Positions 8,917-17,522 of a DNA stretch of 64,000 nucleotides are shown here, in pieces. The stretch is taken from assembly GCF_000337195.1 (NCBI RefSeq), contig NZ_AOID01000047.1, positions 77,335 through 141,334 on the forward strand, written 5' to 3'. A program made the position numbers and the translations under genes. Position 1 is the stretch's first letter. Each line of letters begins with the position of its first letter. The DNA comes from Natrinema versiforme JCM 10478. GTDB lineage: Archaea; Halobacteriota; Halobacteria; Halobacteriales; Natrialbaceae. Under the pieces are notes generated by a model. That model was not told where the DNA came from. It did not search any database and was given only the letters and a program-made list of their open reading frames with translations.

Positions 8917-10542
8917 TCAGGCGGCGCGCACAGGGGAGTCGGCCTCCTCGACGCCGGCGAACTCGAAGCGGGCACCGCCCTCGGGGCTTTCGCCGACCGA
9001 GACGTCCCACCCGTGGGCGTCGGCGATGCTTCGGACGATGTTGAGTCCGAACCCGGTCCCGTCGTCGTTCGTCGTGTACCCCATCTCGAACACCGTCTGC
9101 CGTTCCTCCGGTGGGATTCCGGGTCCATCGTCCTCGACGACGAATCCCACGCTCGTTCGGCGAACGGTAACAGTCGCGTCCGGGCCCGCGTGTTCGATAC
9201 TGTTGCGAAACAGGTTCTCGAGCAGTTGTCGCAGCCGTTTTTGGTCGCAGGATATCGTCCCGAGATCGCCGTCGATCCGAAGTCTCGCCTCGGACGCTTC
9301 GATCGTCGACCACGCCCTGTCGACGGTGGGCTGAAGCGGCACGGAGCGGCATTCGTCGACCGTCTTCCCCTGTCGCGAGAGCGTTAGCAGGTCCTGAATG
9401 AGGTCTTCCATGCGGTCTAACGCCTCCGCGGCCTGGGACAGGTTCTCGTCCACTCTCTCCCCATTCCCGTTCCCATCACCGTCTCGCTGTTCGCGCGCGA
9501 GCTCGAGATGTCCCGTCGCAACGTTCAGCGGGTTTCGGAGGTCATGGGAGACGACGCCGGCGAACGCGTCCAACCGCTCGTTCTGTCTGGCGAGTTCGCG
9601 CTCGTGGTCTGCCAGCCGCCGTCTGGCTTCGATCGACGCGACGGCGTGGCCGATCGTCTCGCCGAGTTCCGTCAGCACCTCCTGTTCGTGTTCGTCGAAG
9701 ACGTTCTGACGGTCCGCATAGATACTGAAAAAGCCGTAGACGGTCTCGCCGTGGACGATCGGGACGACCGCCAGCGACTGCACGCCGCGGCTCTCGAGTA
9801 AGTCCCACCACGGCTCCATCGTCGGGTCCGCGAACACGTCGGGGACACACTGTATCTCCCCCGTCTTGATGGCGCGACCGCCGGCACCGCCGCCGGTCGG
9901 GCTGTCGTCGATGGTGACAGTGATCGACTCGACGTATTCGTCGTCCAAGCCGGCCCATGCGGCGGGGCGAACGCGCTCTGTGCCGTCTTCGTACCGTCCG
10001 ATCCAGACGCCCTCGTAGGGCTCGGACTCGCTCAACCGGTCACAGACGGCCTGCTCGAGGTCGGCCCGATCGGTCTTGTTCACTACCTCTTGGGTCGCGA
10101 TTCGGATCGTGTCGTTGATGCGATTCAGCCGCTTGATGGACTGCTGTCGCTCCAGTCCCCGAACGTCGTAGACGCCGACCAGCAGGCCGGCGAGGGCACC
10201 GAACGTCGCGACGTTGAGCATCGGGACGAACGGATTGACCAGCGGGATCCCGATAATGACGGCCGACCCGAGCAGCCATGTGCCCAGCGTCGAGACCGCC
10301 AGCACGCCGGCACCCGCCCACGCCAGCAGCCGGCCGACGAACTGATTCGGGACCAGTCGGTCTCGAGCGAGCAACGCGCCAGCGATCGCCACGACTATCG
10401 AGAGGAGAATCGGGGCACCGTCGATGAGCACCCGCACGGGCGTCGTCTCGAACCTGACGACGTTGACGAGATGAAGGGTGGTGAGGAGGCCGCCGATCAC
10501 GGTGATCAGCCGGCCGACGAACCGATTGGAAGTGACCGTCAT
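8917..10542 (-). CDS. Membrane sensor histidine kinase with GAF domain
   Basis: A 541-residue kinase. Residues 7-125 hold four likely membrane helices (ITVIGGLLTTLHLV, ILLSIVVAIAGALL, a third around 70-95, a fourth around 100-125). A GAF domain spans about 155-305, followed by a short coiled coil, the HisKA H-box AGVVSHDLRNPLN (phospho-accepting His near 333), and a HATPase domain with N-box LLENLFRNSIEHAG, G1 box VEDDGPGIP and G2 box GTGFGLNIV. A TATA-like TATATATCC about 25 nt upstream of the ATG supports the start. No response regulator is adjacent, so its partner and signal are unknown. Confidence 0.92.
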   Translation of the reverse strand: MTVTSNRFVGRLITVIGGLLTTLHLVNVVRFETTPVRVLIDGAPILLSIVVAIAGALLARDRLVPNQFVGRLLAWAGAGVLAVSTLGTWLLGSAVIIGIPLVNPFVPMLNVATFGALAGLLVGVYDVRGLERQQSIKRLNRINDTIRIATQEVVNKTDRADLEQAVCDRLSESEPYEGVWIGRYEDGTERVRPAAWAGLDDEYVESITVTIDDSPTGGGAGGRAIKTGEIQCVPDVFADPTMEPWWDLLESRGVQSLAVVPIVHGETVYGFFSIYADRQNVFDEHEQEVLTELGETIGHAVASIEARRRLADHERELARQNERLDAFAGVVSHDLRNPLNVATGHLELAREQRDGDGNGNGERVDENLSQAAEALDRMEDLIQDLLTLSRQGKTVDECRSVPLQPTVDRAWSTIEASEARLRIDGDLGTISCDQKRLRQLLENLFRNSIEHAGPDATVTVRRTSVGFVVEDDGPGIPPEERQTVFEMGYTTNDDGTGFGLNIVRSIADAHGWDVSVGESPEGGARFEFAGVEEADSPVRAA

Positions 10543-10898
10543 CGAAGTCCTCGGATGTTAATCGGATATATAGAGCCGCGAATATAGGCTCTCTGGCTTG
10601 CTGTGAAATAAACGACCAGTCGGCTCGACACTTTCTGTGATGGACCCGGATGACGCTGTCCGAGTCCGGGACTGGTCGGAAATGAGAGGGCGGCAGGAAA
10701 CGGGAGCAACTGGTGTATGGCGCAGTTGTGATGATGTGGGTTTGATGTGGCTTCCTGCCGCGTACGTCTCCGTATGCGCGGGTCCGCAATACCGGTGACT
10801 CCTACACGATTTGGGAGTCCGCCGGCCGGGCGGACGAAACCGGGAGACGGAACACCGGTCGCGTCAGAGCCGAATCCACACGCCGGACTCGCGAGCCG
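10543..10898. other. Intergenic, no gene recognised
   Basis: About 356 bp between the histidine kinase and pspAB. Apart from the kinase promoter (TATATATCC near 10566-10574 on the minus strand), nothing coding or structured was recognised. Confidence 0.5.
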
Positions 10899-11549
10899 TC
10901 ACTCCCACGGATGGGTCCCGCCCTCGCTGGGCCAGAGCGGGTACCAGTACTCCTTCTCGCGCTCGATCTCGAGTTCGCCGTCTAAGGCCGACTCGAGGGT
11001 AAATTCCGCGCTCGAGTCCCGTTCCCGGCCGGATTTCGGGACGAAGGGGTAGAAGGCCCCACGGCGGAACGAGTAGATCCAGTACGCCGACTCGCCCGTG
11101 CTGGTGCTTTCGCCGTCGTCTCGGGTGCTTAACGCGCCGCCGCGCTTTGCGTACGCGAAGACGGCCGCCAGCAGCCGCGAGCCGTAGCCGTGTTCGATGA
11201 ACGTGTCCGTCGCGAAGTGCATGCTGGTGATCAGATCCTCGGGATCGTCGTCCGCGAGGACGACCCAGTGGTAGCCGTGATCGTCGCTGGTGACCGAAAA
11301 CTCCGTGCCGGTCTCCTCGCGGCCGGCCTCGAGGATCGCTTCGACCTCGTCGACGGCCTCCCGGAAGTCGCTCGAGTCGACGCCGGAAAAGCAGAGCGCG
11401 CCGACGTCGAGCGACTCGTAGCCGAGATCGGCCTCCATCGTGAGGTAGGCGGTGCTCATCCCGAAGAGATCGTCCGGATCGGCGTCGCGTCCGGCGTCGG
11501 TCTCGGCGCGCGACCCGAGGATAGCGCGGAGTCCGTCCAGTAGTCCCAT
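10899..11549 (-). CDS. pspAB: PspA-associated protein PspAB-like
   Basis: A 216-residue soluble protein starting MGLLDGLRAILG. The sequence DLFGMSTAYLTMEADLGY near the N-terminus and SYWIYSFRRGAFYPFVP-like C-terminal block match the haloarchaeal/actinobacterial PspAB family, which is found next to htpX and is linked to the PspA membrane-stress response. The start 11549 was chosen over a GTG seven codons upstream because it gives the family N-terminus. It lies 24 bp downstream of htpX on the same strand, so the two are likely co-transcribed. Molecular function is not established. Confidence 0.8.
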   Translation of the reverse strand: MGLLDGLRAILGSRAETDAGRDADPDDLFGMSTAYLTMEADLGYESLDVGALCFSGVDSSDFREAVDEVEAILEAGREETGTEFSVTSDDHGYHWVVLADDDPEDLITSMHFATDTFIEHGYGSRLLAAVFAYAKRGGALSTRDDGESTSTGESAYWIYSFRRGAFYPFVPKSGRERDSSAEFTLESALDGELEIEREKEYWYPLWPSEGGTHPWE

Positions 11550-11573
11550 GTCTCGAGTAGCGAGGGCCACCCC

Positions 11574-12473
11574 TTAGAAGGTCTGCATTTCGCGCTCGAG
11601 GCTCCGGAGTTGTTCGACGCGCTTCTCCGTCGGCGGGTGTGTCGAGAAGAGCCGGCCGATGACGCCGGACTTGATCGGGATGATGAAGAAGGCGTTCATC
11701 TCGGCTTCCTCGCGCATGTCGTCTTTCGGGACCTTGTCCATCTCGCCCGAAATCTTCAGGAGTGCGGAGGCGAGCGCCGACGGATTACCGGTAATCGCGG
11801 CCGCGCCCCGGTCGGCGGAGTACTCGCGGTACCGCGAGAGCGCCCGAATCAGCAGGTAGCTGATGATCCAGACGACCAGCGAAACGAGGATGGCGACGAT
11901 GATGCCGCCGCCCCCACCTTCTCGGCCGCCGCCGCGGCTGTGGCCGCCGCCGAAGAACGCGCCCCAGCGGACCATCATGAACGCGATGGTCGAGAGGAAC
12001 GAGGCGATGGTCATCACCATCATGTCGCGGTTCTTGACGTGGGCGAGTTCGTGGGCGAGGACGCCGTCGAGTTCGTCCTGCTCGAGCGTGTTCATGATCC
12101 CGGTCGTCACGCAGACGGCCGCGTTGCGCTGGTTGCGCCCGGTCGCGAAGGCGTTTGGCACCTTGGAGTCGACGACCGCGACCTTCGGTTTCGGGAGGTC
12201 GGCCTGCTGTGAGAGCCGTTCGATCGAGGCGTGTAGTTGCGGGTACTCGTCGGCCGAGACCGTCTTCGCGCCCATGCTCCGCAGCGTGAGCGTGTCGCTG
12301 AAGTAGTACTGCACGAGCGAGAACCCGCCGAAGAGCATCCCGAAGATGAGCAGGTTCGCACCGCCCGCAATGTACGCCGTAAGCACCCCGGCGAAGACGA
12401 TGTACAGCGCGAACAGCAGAAACATCGTCACGAACATTCGAAGTCGCAATCCCCAGTCCGCCTGCCAGTTCAT
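11574..12473 (-). CDS. htpX: M48 family membrane metalloprotease HtpX
   Basis: A 299-residue membrane zinc protease. Two membrane helices lie in residues 12-55; the zinc motif HELAH is in GVLAHELAHVKNRD (about residues 140-153), the third ligand is the Glu of REYSADRGAA, and two further helices lie at about 155-175 and 195-215 separated by a Gly-rich cytoplasmic loop (GGGREGGGGG). HtpX degrades misfolded membrane proteins at the membrane. Located upstream of pspAB in what appears to be a two-gene stress operon. A TATA-like CTTATTTC about 25 nt upstream of the ATG is visible on the minus strand. Confidence 0.95.
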   Translation of the reverse strand: MNWQADWGLRLRMFVTMFLLFALYIVFAGVLTAYIAGGANLLIFGMLFGGFSLVQYYFSDTLTLRSMGAKTVSADEYPQLHASIERLSQQADLPKPKVAVVDSKVPNAFATGRNQRNAAVCVTTGIMNTLEQDELDGVLAHELAHVKNRDMMVMTIASFLSTIAFMMVRWGAFFGGGHSRGGGREGGGGGIIVAILVSLVVWIISYLLIRALSRYREYSADRGAAAITGNPSALASALLKISGEMDKVPKDDMREEAEMNAFFIIPIKSGVIGRLFSTHPPTEKRVEQLRSLEREMQTF

Positions 12474-12636
12474 ACCTGGACGAACGGGCTCCGGAGAAAT
12501 AAGTACCTTGACGATACGCTCTCGACTCCCTCGACCGTTGCTAGCGAATATTCCTCAAACAGATCAGCGATGGAGCGGCGTCTCGGCAGTCGTCCCCGAG
12601 TTATATTTGTGTTGACTGGTTCCGTCGAAACGACGA

Positions 12637-13401
12637 ATGTCCTCCCCCGATTCGGTACTCCTCGAGGAGTGTGCGTGGCCGGAAGTCGAAACGGCGCTCG
12701 AGAACGGAACGCGGACGGCGATCGTGGCGGTCGGCTCGATCGAGCAACACGGGCCGCACCTGCCGCTGAATATGGATACTCTCGACGGCGACGAACTCTC
12801 GCGACGGATCGCCGCGGAACTCGGTGATGCACTGGCGGCGCCGACGATTCGGCCCGGATGCTCGGGTCACCACATGGAATTCCCGGGAACGATCACGATG
12901 CCACCGGAGACGCTGATGGACGTGATCCACGCCTACTGTCGGTCGCTGGACGAGCACGGGTTCGAGCACGTCGTCCTCGTCCCGACCCACGGCGGGAACT
13001 TCGCGCCGGTCTCGACCGTCGCGCCCGAGATCGCCCGCGAGATAGACGCGTCCGTGATCGCCCTCGCGGACCTCGACGACCACATGGAACTGCTCAACGA
13101 GGGGCTCCGCGCGGCCGGCGTGGAGTACCAACAGGACGTGATCCACGCCGGGGCCGCCGAAACGGCCATGATCCTCGCGATCGAGGAGGGGTTCGTCCGG
13201 ACGGATCGACTCGAGACGGGGCCGGAGGGAGCCATCTCCACCGCCCGCCTCCTCAGCGACGGATTCGAGTCGATCACTGAGAACGGCGTGCTGGGCGATC
13301 CCGGTGAAGGCACCGCCGACGCCGGCGAGGCGATTTTCGACGCCGTCACCGATGCGTACGTCGAACGGATCGAAGCCGAGCGCGAGGCGGTCCGAGAGTA
13401 G
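12637..13401 (+). CDS. Creatininase family protein
   Basis: A 254-residue metal-dependent amidohydrolase of the creatininase fold. Metal ligands are visible in AVGSIEQHGPHLPLNMDT (Glu, His and Asp) near residues 31-48 and in VVLVPTHGGNFAPV near residues 109-122, with a later Glu in HAGAAETAMIL. In archaea this family includes the 2-amino-5-formylamino-6-ribosylaminopyrimidinone amide hydrolase ArfB of riboflavin/F420 synthesis and MftE-like peptidases; which applies cannot be decided here. TTATATTTG at 12601-12609 is the likely TATA box. Confidence 0.9.
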   Translation: MSSPDSVLLEECAWPEVETALENGTRTAIVAVGSIEQHGPHLPLNMDTLDGDELSRRIAAELGDALAAPTIRPGCSGHHMEFPGTITMPPETLMDVIHAYCRSLDEHGFEHVVLVPTHGGNFAPVSTVAPEIAREIDASVIALADLDDHMELLNEGLRAAGVEYQQDVIHAGAAETAMILAIEEGFVRTDRLETGPEGAISTARLLSDGFESITENGVLGDPGEGTADAGEAIFDAVTDAYVERIEAEREAVRE

Positions 13402-13692
13402 AGGGTGTACTGACGGCAAGTCTATGACAGATCCCCTCATGGAGATCCGAACACACCTGCTCACAACCGATCTCGCGAACCCCTTCGTTTCGGATGGAGA
13501 CCCCGTGACGCGGTCACGTCTGACGACGGCACAGCGGCGTGGTATATGACACAGGCCCGCCGCTTCTGCCAGACACCCCGCCGTTTTGCGTAGCGCGGCG
13601 TGACCGTTCCGAGCCGGAACCGATCGCGGGCTGTGAGACGTGTCGCAGTCGACTCGAGTCCGATCCCATCTCGTCCGCGCTACCGCTCGTTC

Positions 13693-13729
13693 TTTAAGTG
13701 TCTCTGGTCACAAGGTGGAGCTATGACGG
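13693..13729 (+). repeat. Promoter-like direct repeat, copy 1
   Basis: Begins TTTAAGTGTCTCTGGTCACA and continues to GACGG; 31 of 37 positions match copy 2 at an offset of 131 bp, and five of the six differences are transitions. The TTTAAG box is 24 nt before an ATG at 13723, but the frame that follows has no protein-like features. Could be the promoter of a small RNA. Confidence 0.6.
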
Positions 13730-13823
13730 GAGGTCGTCGTTCTCGGCTGCACTTCACAACTTCTGCAGTCACAACGCTTTCTCTCTCTCTCAGTCGGCAA
13801 GTCCGCGCTCCCCACGATCTCCC

Positions 13824-13860
13824 TTTAAGTACCTCTGGTTACAAGGTGAAGATACGACGG
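13824..13860 (+). repeat. Promoter-like direct repeat, copy 2
   Basis: Begins TTTAAGTACCTCTGGTTACA and continues to GACGG. It matches copy 1 at 31 of 37 positions. The ATG of copy 1 is ATACG here, so the conserved element is not a shared start codon, which favours a non-coding or regulatory role. Confidence 0.6.
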
Positions 13861-14011
13861 AGGAGCGGCCATTCTCGAGGCAGCTACGATCCACCAGCGT
13901 CCAGCATCCTATTCGTTGTGAGTCGCGGCGACCACCGTCCAGCGCCGACTCTCCACGAGTCCTCGAGCCGGCTTCAGCGAACTTATTTTCCGCCCGCGGG
14001 AACCGGCGACC

Positions 14012-14617
14012 ATGGAGTCCGACACGCGGATTCGCGTCGCGACCGCGGCGGACGCGGCCGCCGTCCGAGACATCTACGCCCCGTTCTGTGAATCCACGGC
14101 GGTCACCTTCGAGGAGACGCCGCCCGGCGAGGCCGAACTGGCCGATCGGATCGAGTCGACCCTCGAGGACCATCCGTGGCTGGTCTGCGAGATCGACGGC
14201 GACGTTGTCGGCTACGCCTACGCGGGCCCGCTGCGCAAGCGCCGCGCCTACCAGTGGGTCGTCGAGCTATCGGTCTACGTCGCCAAGTCGGCTCGCCAGT
14301 CCGGGGTGGGTCGCGCGCTCTACGAGTCCCTGTTCGCCGTCCTCGAGCGGCAGGGAATCCGGGACGCTTACGCCGTGACGACGGTTCCGAACCCCGAAAC
14401 GGAGCGGTTCCACGAGCGGATGGGGTTCGAGCGACTGGTCGATTTCCCGCGGATCGGCTACACCCAAGACCACTGGCAGGACGTGGCGTGGTGGCGACGC
14501 CCCCTCGCCGAGAAGTCCGACGCGCCCGATCGGCCGCGCCCGTTTCCGGCGGTTCGCGAGGACGAGGACTGGGAGTCGCTCGTGCGGACGGGTCTCGAGT
14601 CGCTCGAGCGGTCGTAG
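14012..14617 (+). CDS. GNAT family N-acetyltransferase (phosphinothricin/MnaT-like)
   Basis: A 201-residue acetyltransferase. IRVATAADAAAVRDIYAPF at the N-terminus and the acetyl-CoA loop RQSGVGRALYESL (about residues 93-105), with TTVPNPETERFHERMGFERL after it, match the Pat/MnaT group that acetylates phosphinothricin-like or free amino acids (methionine sulfoximine, sulfone). The natural substrate is unknown. TTATTTT 23 nt upstream of the ATG suggests a leaderless transcript. The C-terminal 40 residues (after VAWWRRPLAE) are an acidic haloarchaeal tail. Confidence 0.88.
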   Translation: MESDTRIRVATAADAAAVRDIYAPFCESTAVTFEETPPGEAELADRIESTLEDHPWLVCEIDGDVVGYAYAGPLRKRRAYQWVVELSVYVAKSARQSGVGRALYESLFAVLERQGIRDAYAVTTVPNPETERFHERMGFERLVDFPRIGYTQDHWQDVAWWRRPLAEKSDAPDRPRPFPAVREDEDWESLVRTGLESLERS

Positions 14618-14681
14618 CGCAACCTCCGAGCGGTACGTCTCGACCGAAGTCACTTAGTGCGACCACCCACTGGTATCTTCC

Positions 14682-15347
14682 GTGAATCCCTCGAACTGGC
14701 GGACCTATCTCGTGACCCAAGCGTCGCTGTCGGCCGACCGGTCGACGCCCGATATCGTCCGCGCGGCCATTGACGGCGGTATCGACGCCGTCCAACTGCG
14801 CGAGAAGGACACGAGCGCCCGATCGCGGTACGAACTCGGCCTCGAGGTGCGCGAGCTCACGGCCGCGGCGGGCGTCGAGCTGATCGTCAACGACCGCGTC
14901 GACATCGCGCGGGCGATCGACGCCGACGGCGTCCACGTCGGCCAGTCCGACCTGTCGGTCGCGGTCGCCCGCGATCTGCTGGGGCCGGACGCGATCGTCG
15001 GCTGTTCGGCGTCGACGGTCGCGGACGCCCGGAACGCGGAAGCCGAGGGGGCGGATTACCTCGGCGTCGGCGCGGTCTACGGAACGTCCTCGAAGGACGT
15101 CGAGCCGGACGAGAACGGAGTGGGGCCGGAACGGATCGCCGACATCGCCGACGCGGTCTCGATCCCGATCGTCGGGATCGGCGGTATCACGGCCGACAAC
15201 GCCGCCCCGGTCGTCGACGCGGGTGCGGCGGGCGTCGCCGCCATCTCCGAGATTACGGCAGCCCCGGATCCGAAAGGTGCGACCGAAGCGCTTGCTCGCG
15301 CCGCCGAAACGACGAAGGCGGTCGACGCCGGAGGGAACGGACGATGA
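14682..15347 (+). CDS. thiE: Thiamine-phosphate synthase
   Basis: A 221-residue TIM-barrel enzyme that joins hydroxymethylpyrimidine diphosphate to thiazole phosphate. Diagnostic segments are AVQLREKDTSAR (pyrophosphate-binding Arg/Lys), ELIVNDRVDIARA, DGVHVGQSDL and the C-terminal phosphate loop GIGGITADNAAPVVDAGAAGVA. Starts with GTG at 14682, with TTAGTG about 24 nt upstream. Its stop overlaps the start of thiM (ATGA), so the pair is a thiazole-salvage and coupling operon. Confidence 0.96.
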   Translation: MNPSNWRTYLVTQASLSADRSTPDIVRAAIDGGIDAVQLREKDTSARSRYELGLEVRELTAAAGVELIVNDRVDIARAIDADGVHVGQSDLSVAVARDLLGPDAIVGCSASTVADARNAEAEGADYLGVGAVYGTSSKDVEPDENGVGPERIADIADAVSIPIVGIGGITADNAAPVVDAGAAGVAAISEITAAPDPKGATEALARAAETTKAVDAGGNGR

Positions 15348-16174
15348 GCGTTACAGACGCGACCGCCGACGACCTCGCGGACTCGGTTCGAGCGGTTCGG
15401 GAGACGGAGCCGCTCGTCCAGCACCTGACCAACACGGTGACGATCAACGACGTGGCGAACCTGACGCTGCACTGGGGCGGGCTGCCGGTGATGGCCGACT
15501 CCTTCGGGGACGCCGGCGAGATGGCCGAGCTCGCGCGCGCGATCACGATCAACATCGGACAGGTCCCCGATGCCCGCGTCGAGGCCATGCACGAGGCCGC
15601 CCGGAAAGCGAACGAGCGCGGCATCCCGGTCGTCCTCGACCCCGTCGGCGTCGGCTCGACGCCCTCGCGCGAGGCGGTCGCCGAGAGCCTCCTCTCGGAG
15701 ATCGACTTCGCCGTCATCAAGGGCAACTACGGCGAGATCAGCGCGCTCGCCGGCGTCGAAGCCGACGTGCAAGGCGTCGAATCCATCGGCGACTACGACG
15801 AGATCGAGCAGACGGCGCAATCGCTCGCCGAGTCGACCGGCGCGATCGTCGTCGCCTCGGGCGTCACGGACGTCGTTGCGGACGCCGACGGCGCGGTGCG
15901 GGTCGCCGCCGGCCACGACATGCTCGGCGAGGTCGTCGGTACCGGCTGCATGCTCGGCGCGACCGTCGCGACCTTCTGTGGCGCGCTCGAGGACGACCGC
16001 GAGGCCGCCGTCCACGCCACGCTCGCGTTCGGTGTCGCCGGCGAGCGCGCGGCCGAGATGGAGCACGCGGGGCCGGGCAGCTACTCGACGAACTTCCGCG
16101 ACGCCGTCGCCGGCGTCACCGGCGAAGTCGTCGCGGACCTCGACCTCGAGGAGCGGATCGAACGGGTCCGCTGA
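15344..16174 (+). CDS. thiM: Hydroxyethylthiazole kinase
   Basis: A 276-residue ribokinase-fold kinase that phosphorylates 4-methyl-5-(2-hydroxyethyl)thiazole for thiamine salvage. PLVQHLTNTVTINDVANLTLHWGG at the N-terminus forms the substrate site, IPVVLDPVGVGSTPSR and VIKGNYGEISAL are typical, and EVVGTGCMLGATVATF holds the conserved Cys of the anion hole. Overlaps thiE by 4 bp and provides the thiazole phosphate used by ThiE. Confidence 0.96.
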   Translation: MSVTDATADDLADSVRAVRETEPLVQHLTNTVTINDVANLTLHWGGLPVMADSFGDAGEMAELARAITINIGQVPDARVEAMHEAARKANERGIPVVLDPVGVGSTPSREAVAESLLSEIDFAVIKGNYGEISALAGVEADVQGVESIGDYDEIEQTAQSLAESTGAIVVASGVTDVVADADGAVRVAAGHDMLGEVVGTGCMLGATVATFCGALEDDREAAVHATLAFGVAGERAAEMEHAGPGSYSTNFRDAVAGVTGEVVADLDLEERIERVR

Positions 16175-16264
16175 AACGGATCGGGAGTCTGTCGGCTCGT
16201 CGGAACTTCCAGTTCCCGGGAGCGTACTGAAACCGTTTTAATACCGCCGCGTGAACAGTTGCCC

Positions 16265-16537
16265 ATGGCTCGAGACGAACTCGAGAACGCGGCCGAGTCG
16301 ATCGAGGAGGCGGCGACGGCCGCGTCCGACGACGAGGCACAGGACCGGCTTCAGAACCAAGCGGCGACGTTCGAGGATTACGCCACGGCCGATAGCGGCC
16401 CGGATCACGGCCAACTCGCGCGCCACGAACACATCCTGAAAGACATCGCCGACGACGAAGGCGGCGACGCCGCGGCAGCGATCGACGACGCGCTCGAGGC
16501 GATTACCGAGCACCGGTCGACGCTCGAAGGCGTCTGA
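16265..16537 (+). CDS. Small acidic haloarchaeal protein (DUF7553-like)
   Basis: A 90-residue, highly acidic, mostly helical protein starting MARDELENAAESIEEAA, with GPDHGQLARHEHILKDI in the middle and a C-terminus EHRSTLEGV. It looks like a conserved haloarchaeal family of unknown function (DUF7553-like from memory). A promoter TTTTAATA at 16236-16243 is correctly spaced for a leaderless start at 16265; a TTG two codons upstream is not needed. Confidence 0.75.
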   Translation: MARDELENAAESIEEAATAASDDEAQDRLQNQAATFEDYATADSGPDHGQLARHEHILKDIADDEGGDAAAAIDDALEAITEHRSTLEGV

Positions 16538-16726
16538 GGGCTCGAGAACGATCTTCTTTCGCGGGTCGGAGAATAGCGGGTGCCGAGCGACGGACCCCGA
16601 AGCTTCGATCCCTGACCCGCGGCCTTGCTATCCGAATAGAGGGGTCTGCGCTGGCGTTGGCGTCCATCTGACAGCCGCGAGCGGCCCGCTTTCTACGCTC
16701 GCGGATGGACACGGATCTCTCCCGCG

Positions 16727-17362
16727 TTAGCAGACCGGCTTCGGGTTCGCACCCATCCCCTCGAGGGTCTCGACGTACTCGTCGTAGGCGGCCTGGATCG
16801 CGCCAGTCGCGGCCTCCTGTGCGCGCTCCCAGTCCTCGGCGCTCTCACAGACCGTCCCGAGCAGTTCCGTCGCGCGCTCGAGTTGGTCGTCTAAGTCCTC
16901 GCCGAAGCCGCGGAACAGGCTGGCGGTCTGGGGGTCGGCGTCGCCGACGAAGTAGCCGACGACCTGCTCTTTCGAGCGCTGGCTCGCGAGGATGCGGCCG
17001 ACGAGCGCGCCGGTTCGTTCGACGGTGTCCTCGCGGGCGCGCAGGTACTCGTGGAGCTGCGGAGTGTTCGCCGGTTCGTACTCGTCGTCGTCGAGTTTCC
17101 TGTCGACGGTCTCGTAGTGCTCTTGCTCCTCGTCGGCCGTGGCCTCGAAGGCCTCGCGGGCCTCGTCGTCGGCCTCGTCGTCGGCCCACTCGAGGAAGGT
17201 CTGCCAGGCGGCGTACTCGGCGTCCGCCGTCGCCTCGAGGACGGGTTCGGTGTCGATCTCGCCGCCGGTGTCGGCGTACAGCGACTTCGAGGAGCCGAGC
17301 CGCGAGAGCGCGGTCTGGTTGTCTTCGCTGACGGTCTCGACGAACGTCTCCGAATCGGTCAT
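16727..17362 (-). CDS. Rubrerythrin / ferritin-like family protein
   Basis: A 211-residue acidic, helical protein. EATADAEYAAWQTFLEWADDEA and EATADEEQEHYETVDR contain Glu and ExxH residues placed as in a rubrerythrin-type di-iron four-helix bundle, but no rubredoxin-like Cys pair is present, so this is the short ferritin-like form. Only one Cys, at the extreme C-terminus (KPVC). Probably a peroxide or iron-handling protein; activity is not certain. Start at 17362 (MTDSETFVE) was preferred to a longer upstream frame with shadow composition. Confidence 0.8.
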   Translation of the reverse strand: MTDSETFVETVSEDNQTALSRLGSSKSLYADTGGEIDTEPVLEATADAEYAAWQTFLEWADDEADDEAREAFEATADEEQEHYETVDRKLDDDEYEPANTPQLHEYLRAREDTVERTGALVGRILASQRSKEQVVGYFVGDADPQTASLFRGFGEDLDDQLERATELLGTVCESAEDWERAQEAATGAIQAAYDEYVETLEGMGANPKPVC

Positions 17363-17522
17363 GGGGTGTGCTTCGGGCGGCCGCGGGTTAGGTTTATCGT
17401 GACGGGTCCGTGAATCCGACCGTCGTCCCCGCCTCCGACATCGATATGGGACGGTTACTGTTCGACCATTGAACTCCAACGGCAGCATAACAATTACCGT
17501 ACTTGGACTTTCCTCGAGCAGA

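Larger units (their letters stand above)
13402..14011. other. 610-bp intergenic region holding two promoter-like repeats
   Basis: No protein gene was recognised; reading frames here have shadow composition. The region carries two imperfect direct repeats (13693-13729 and 13824-13860) that each begin with a TATA-like TTTAAGT. The GNAT promoter (TTATTTT at 13983-13989) lies at the right end, 23 nt before its ATG. Confidence 0.6.

Noticed and set aside
13600..14091. 163-codon plus-strand frame through the tandem repeats
   Set aside because: Ser/Arg-rich wrong-frame composition and it runs through both repeat copies and into the GNAT gene; not conserved-looking.
15077..16066. 329-codon minus-strand frame across thiE-thiM
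   Set aside because: Antisense to two well-conserved thiamine genes and with wrong-frame composition.
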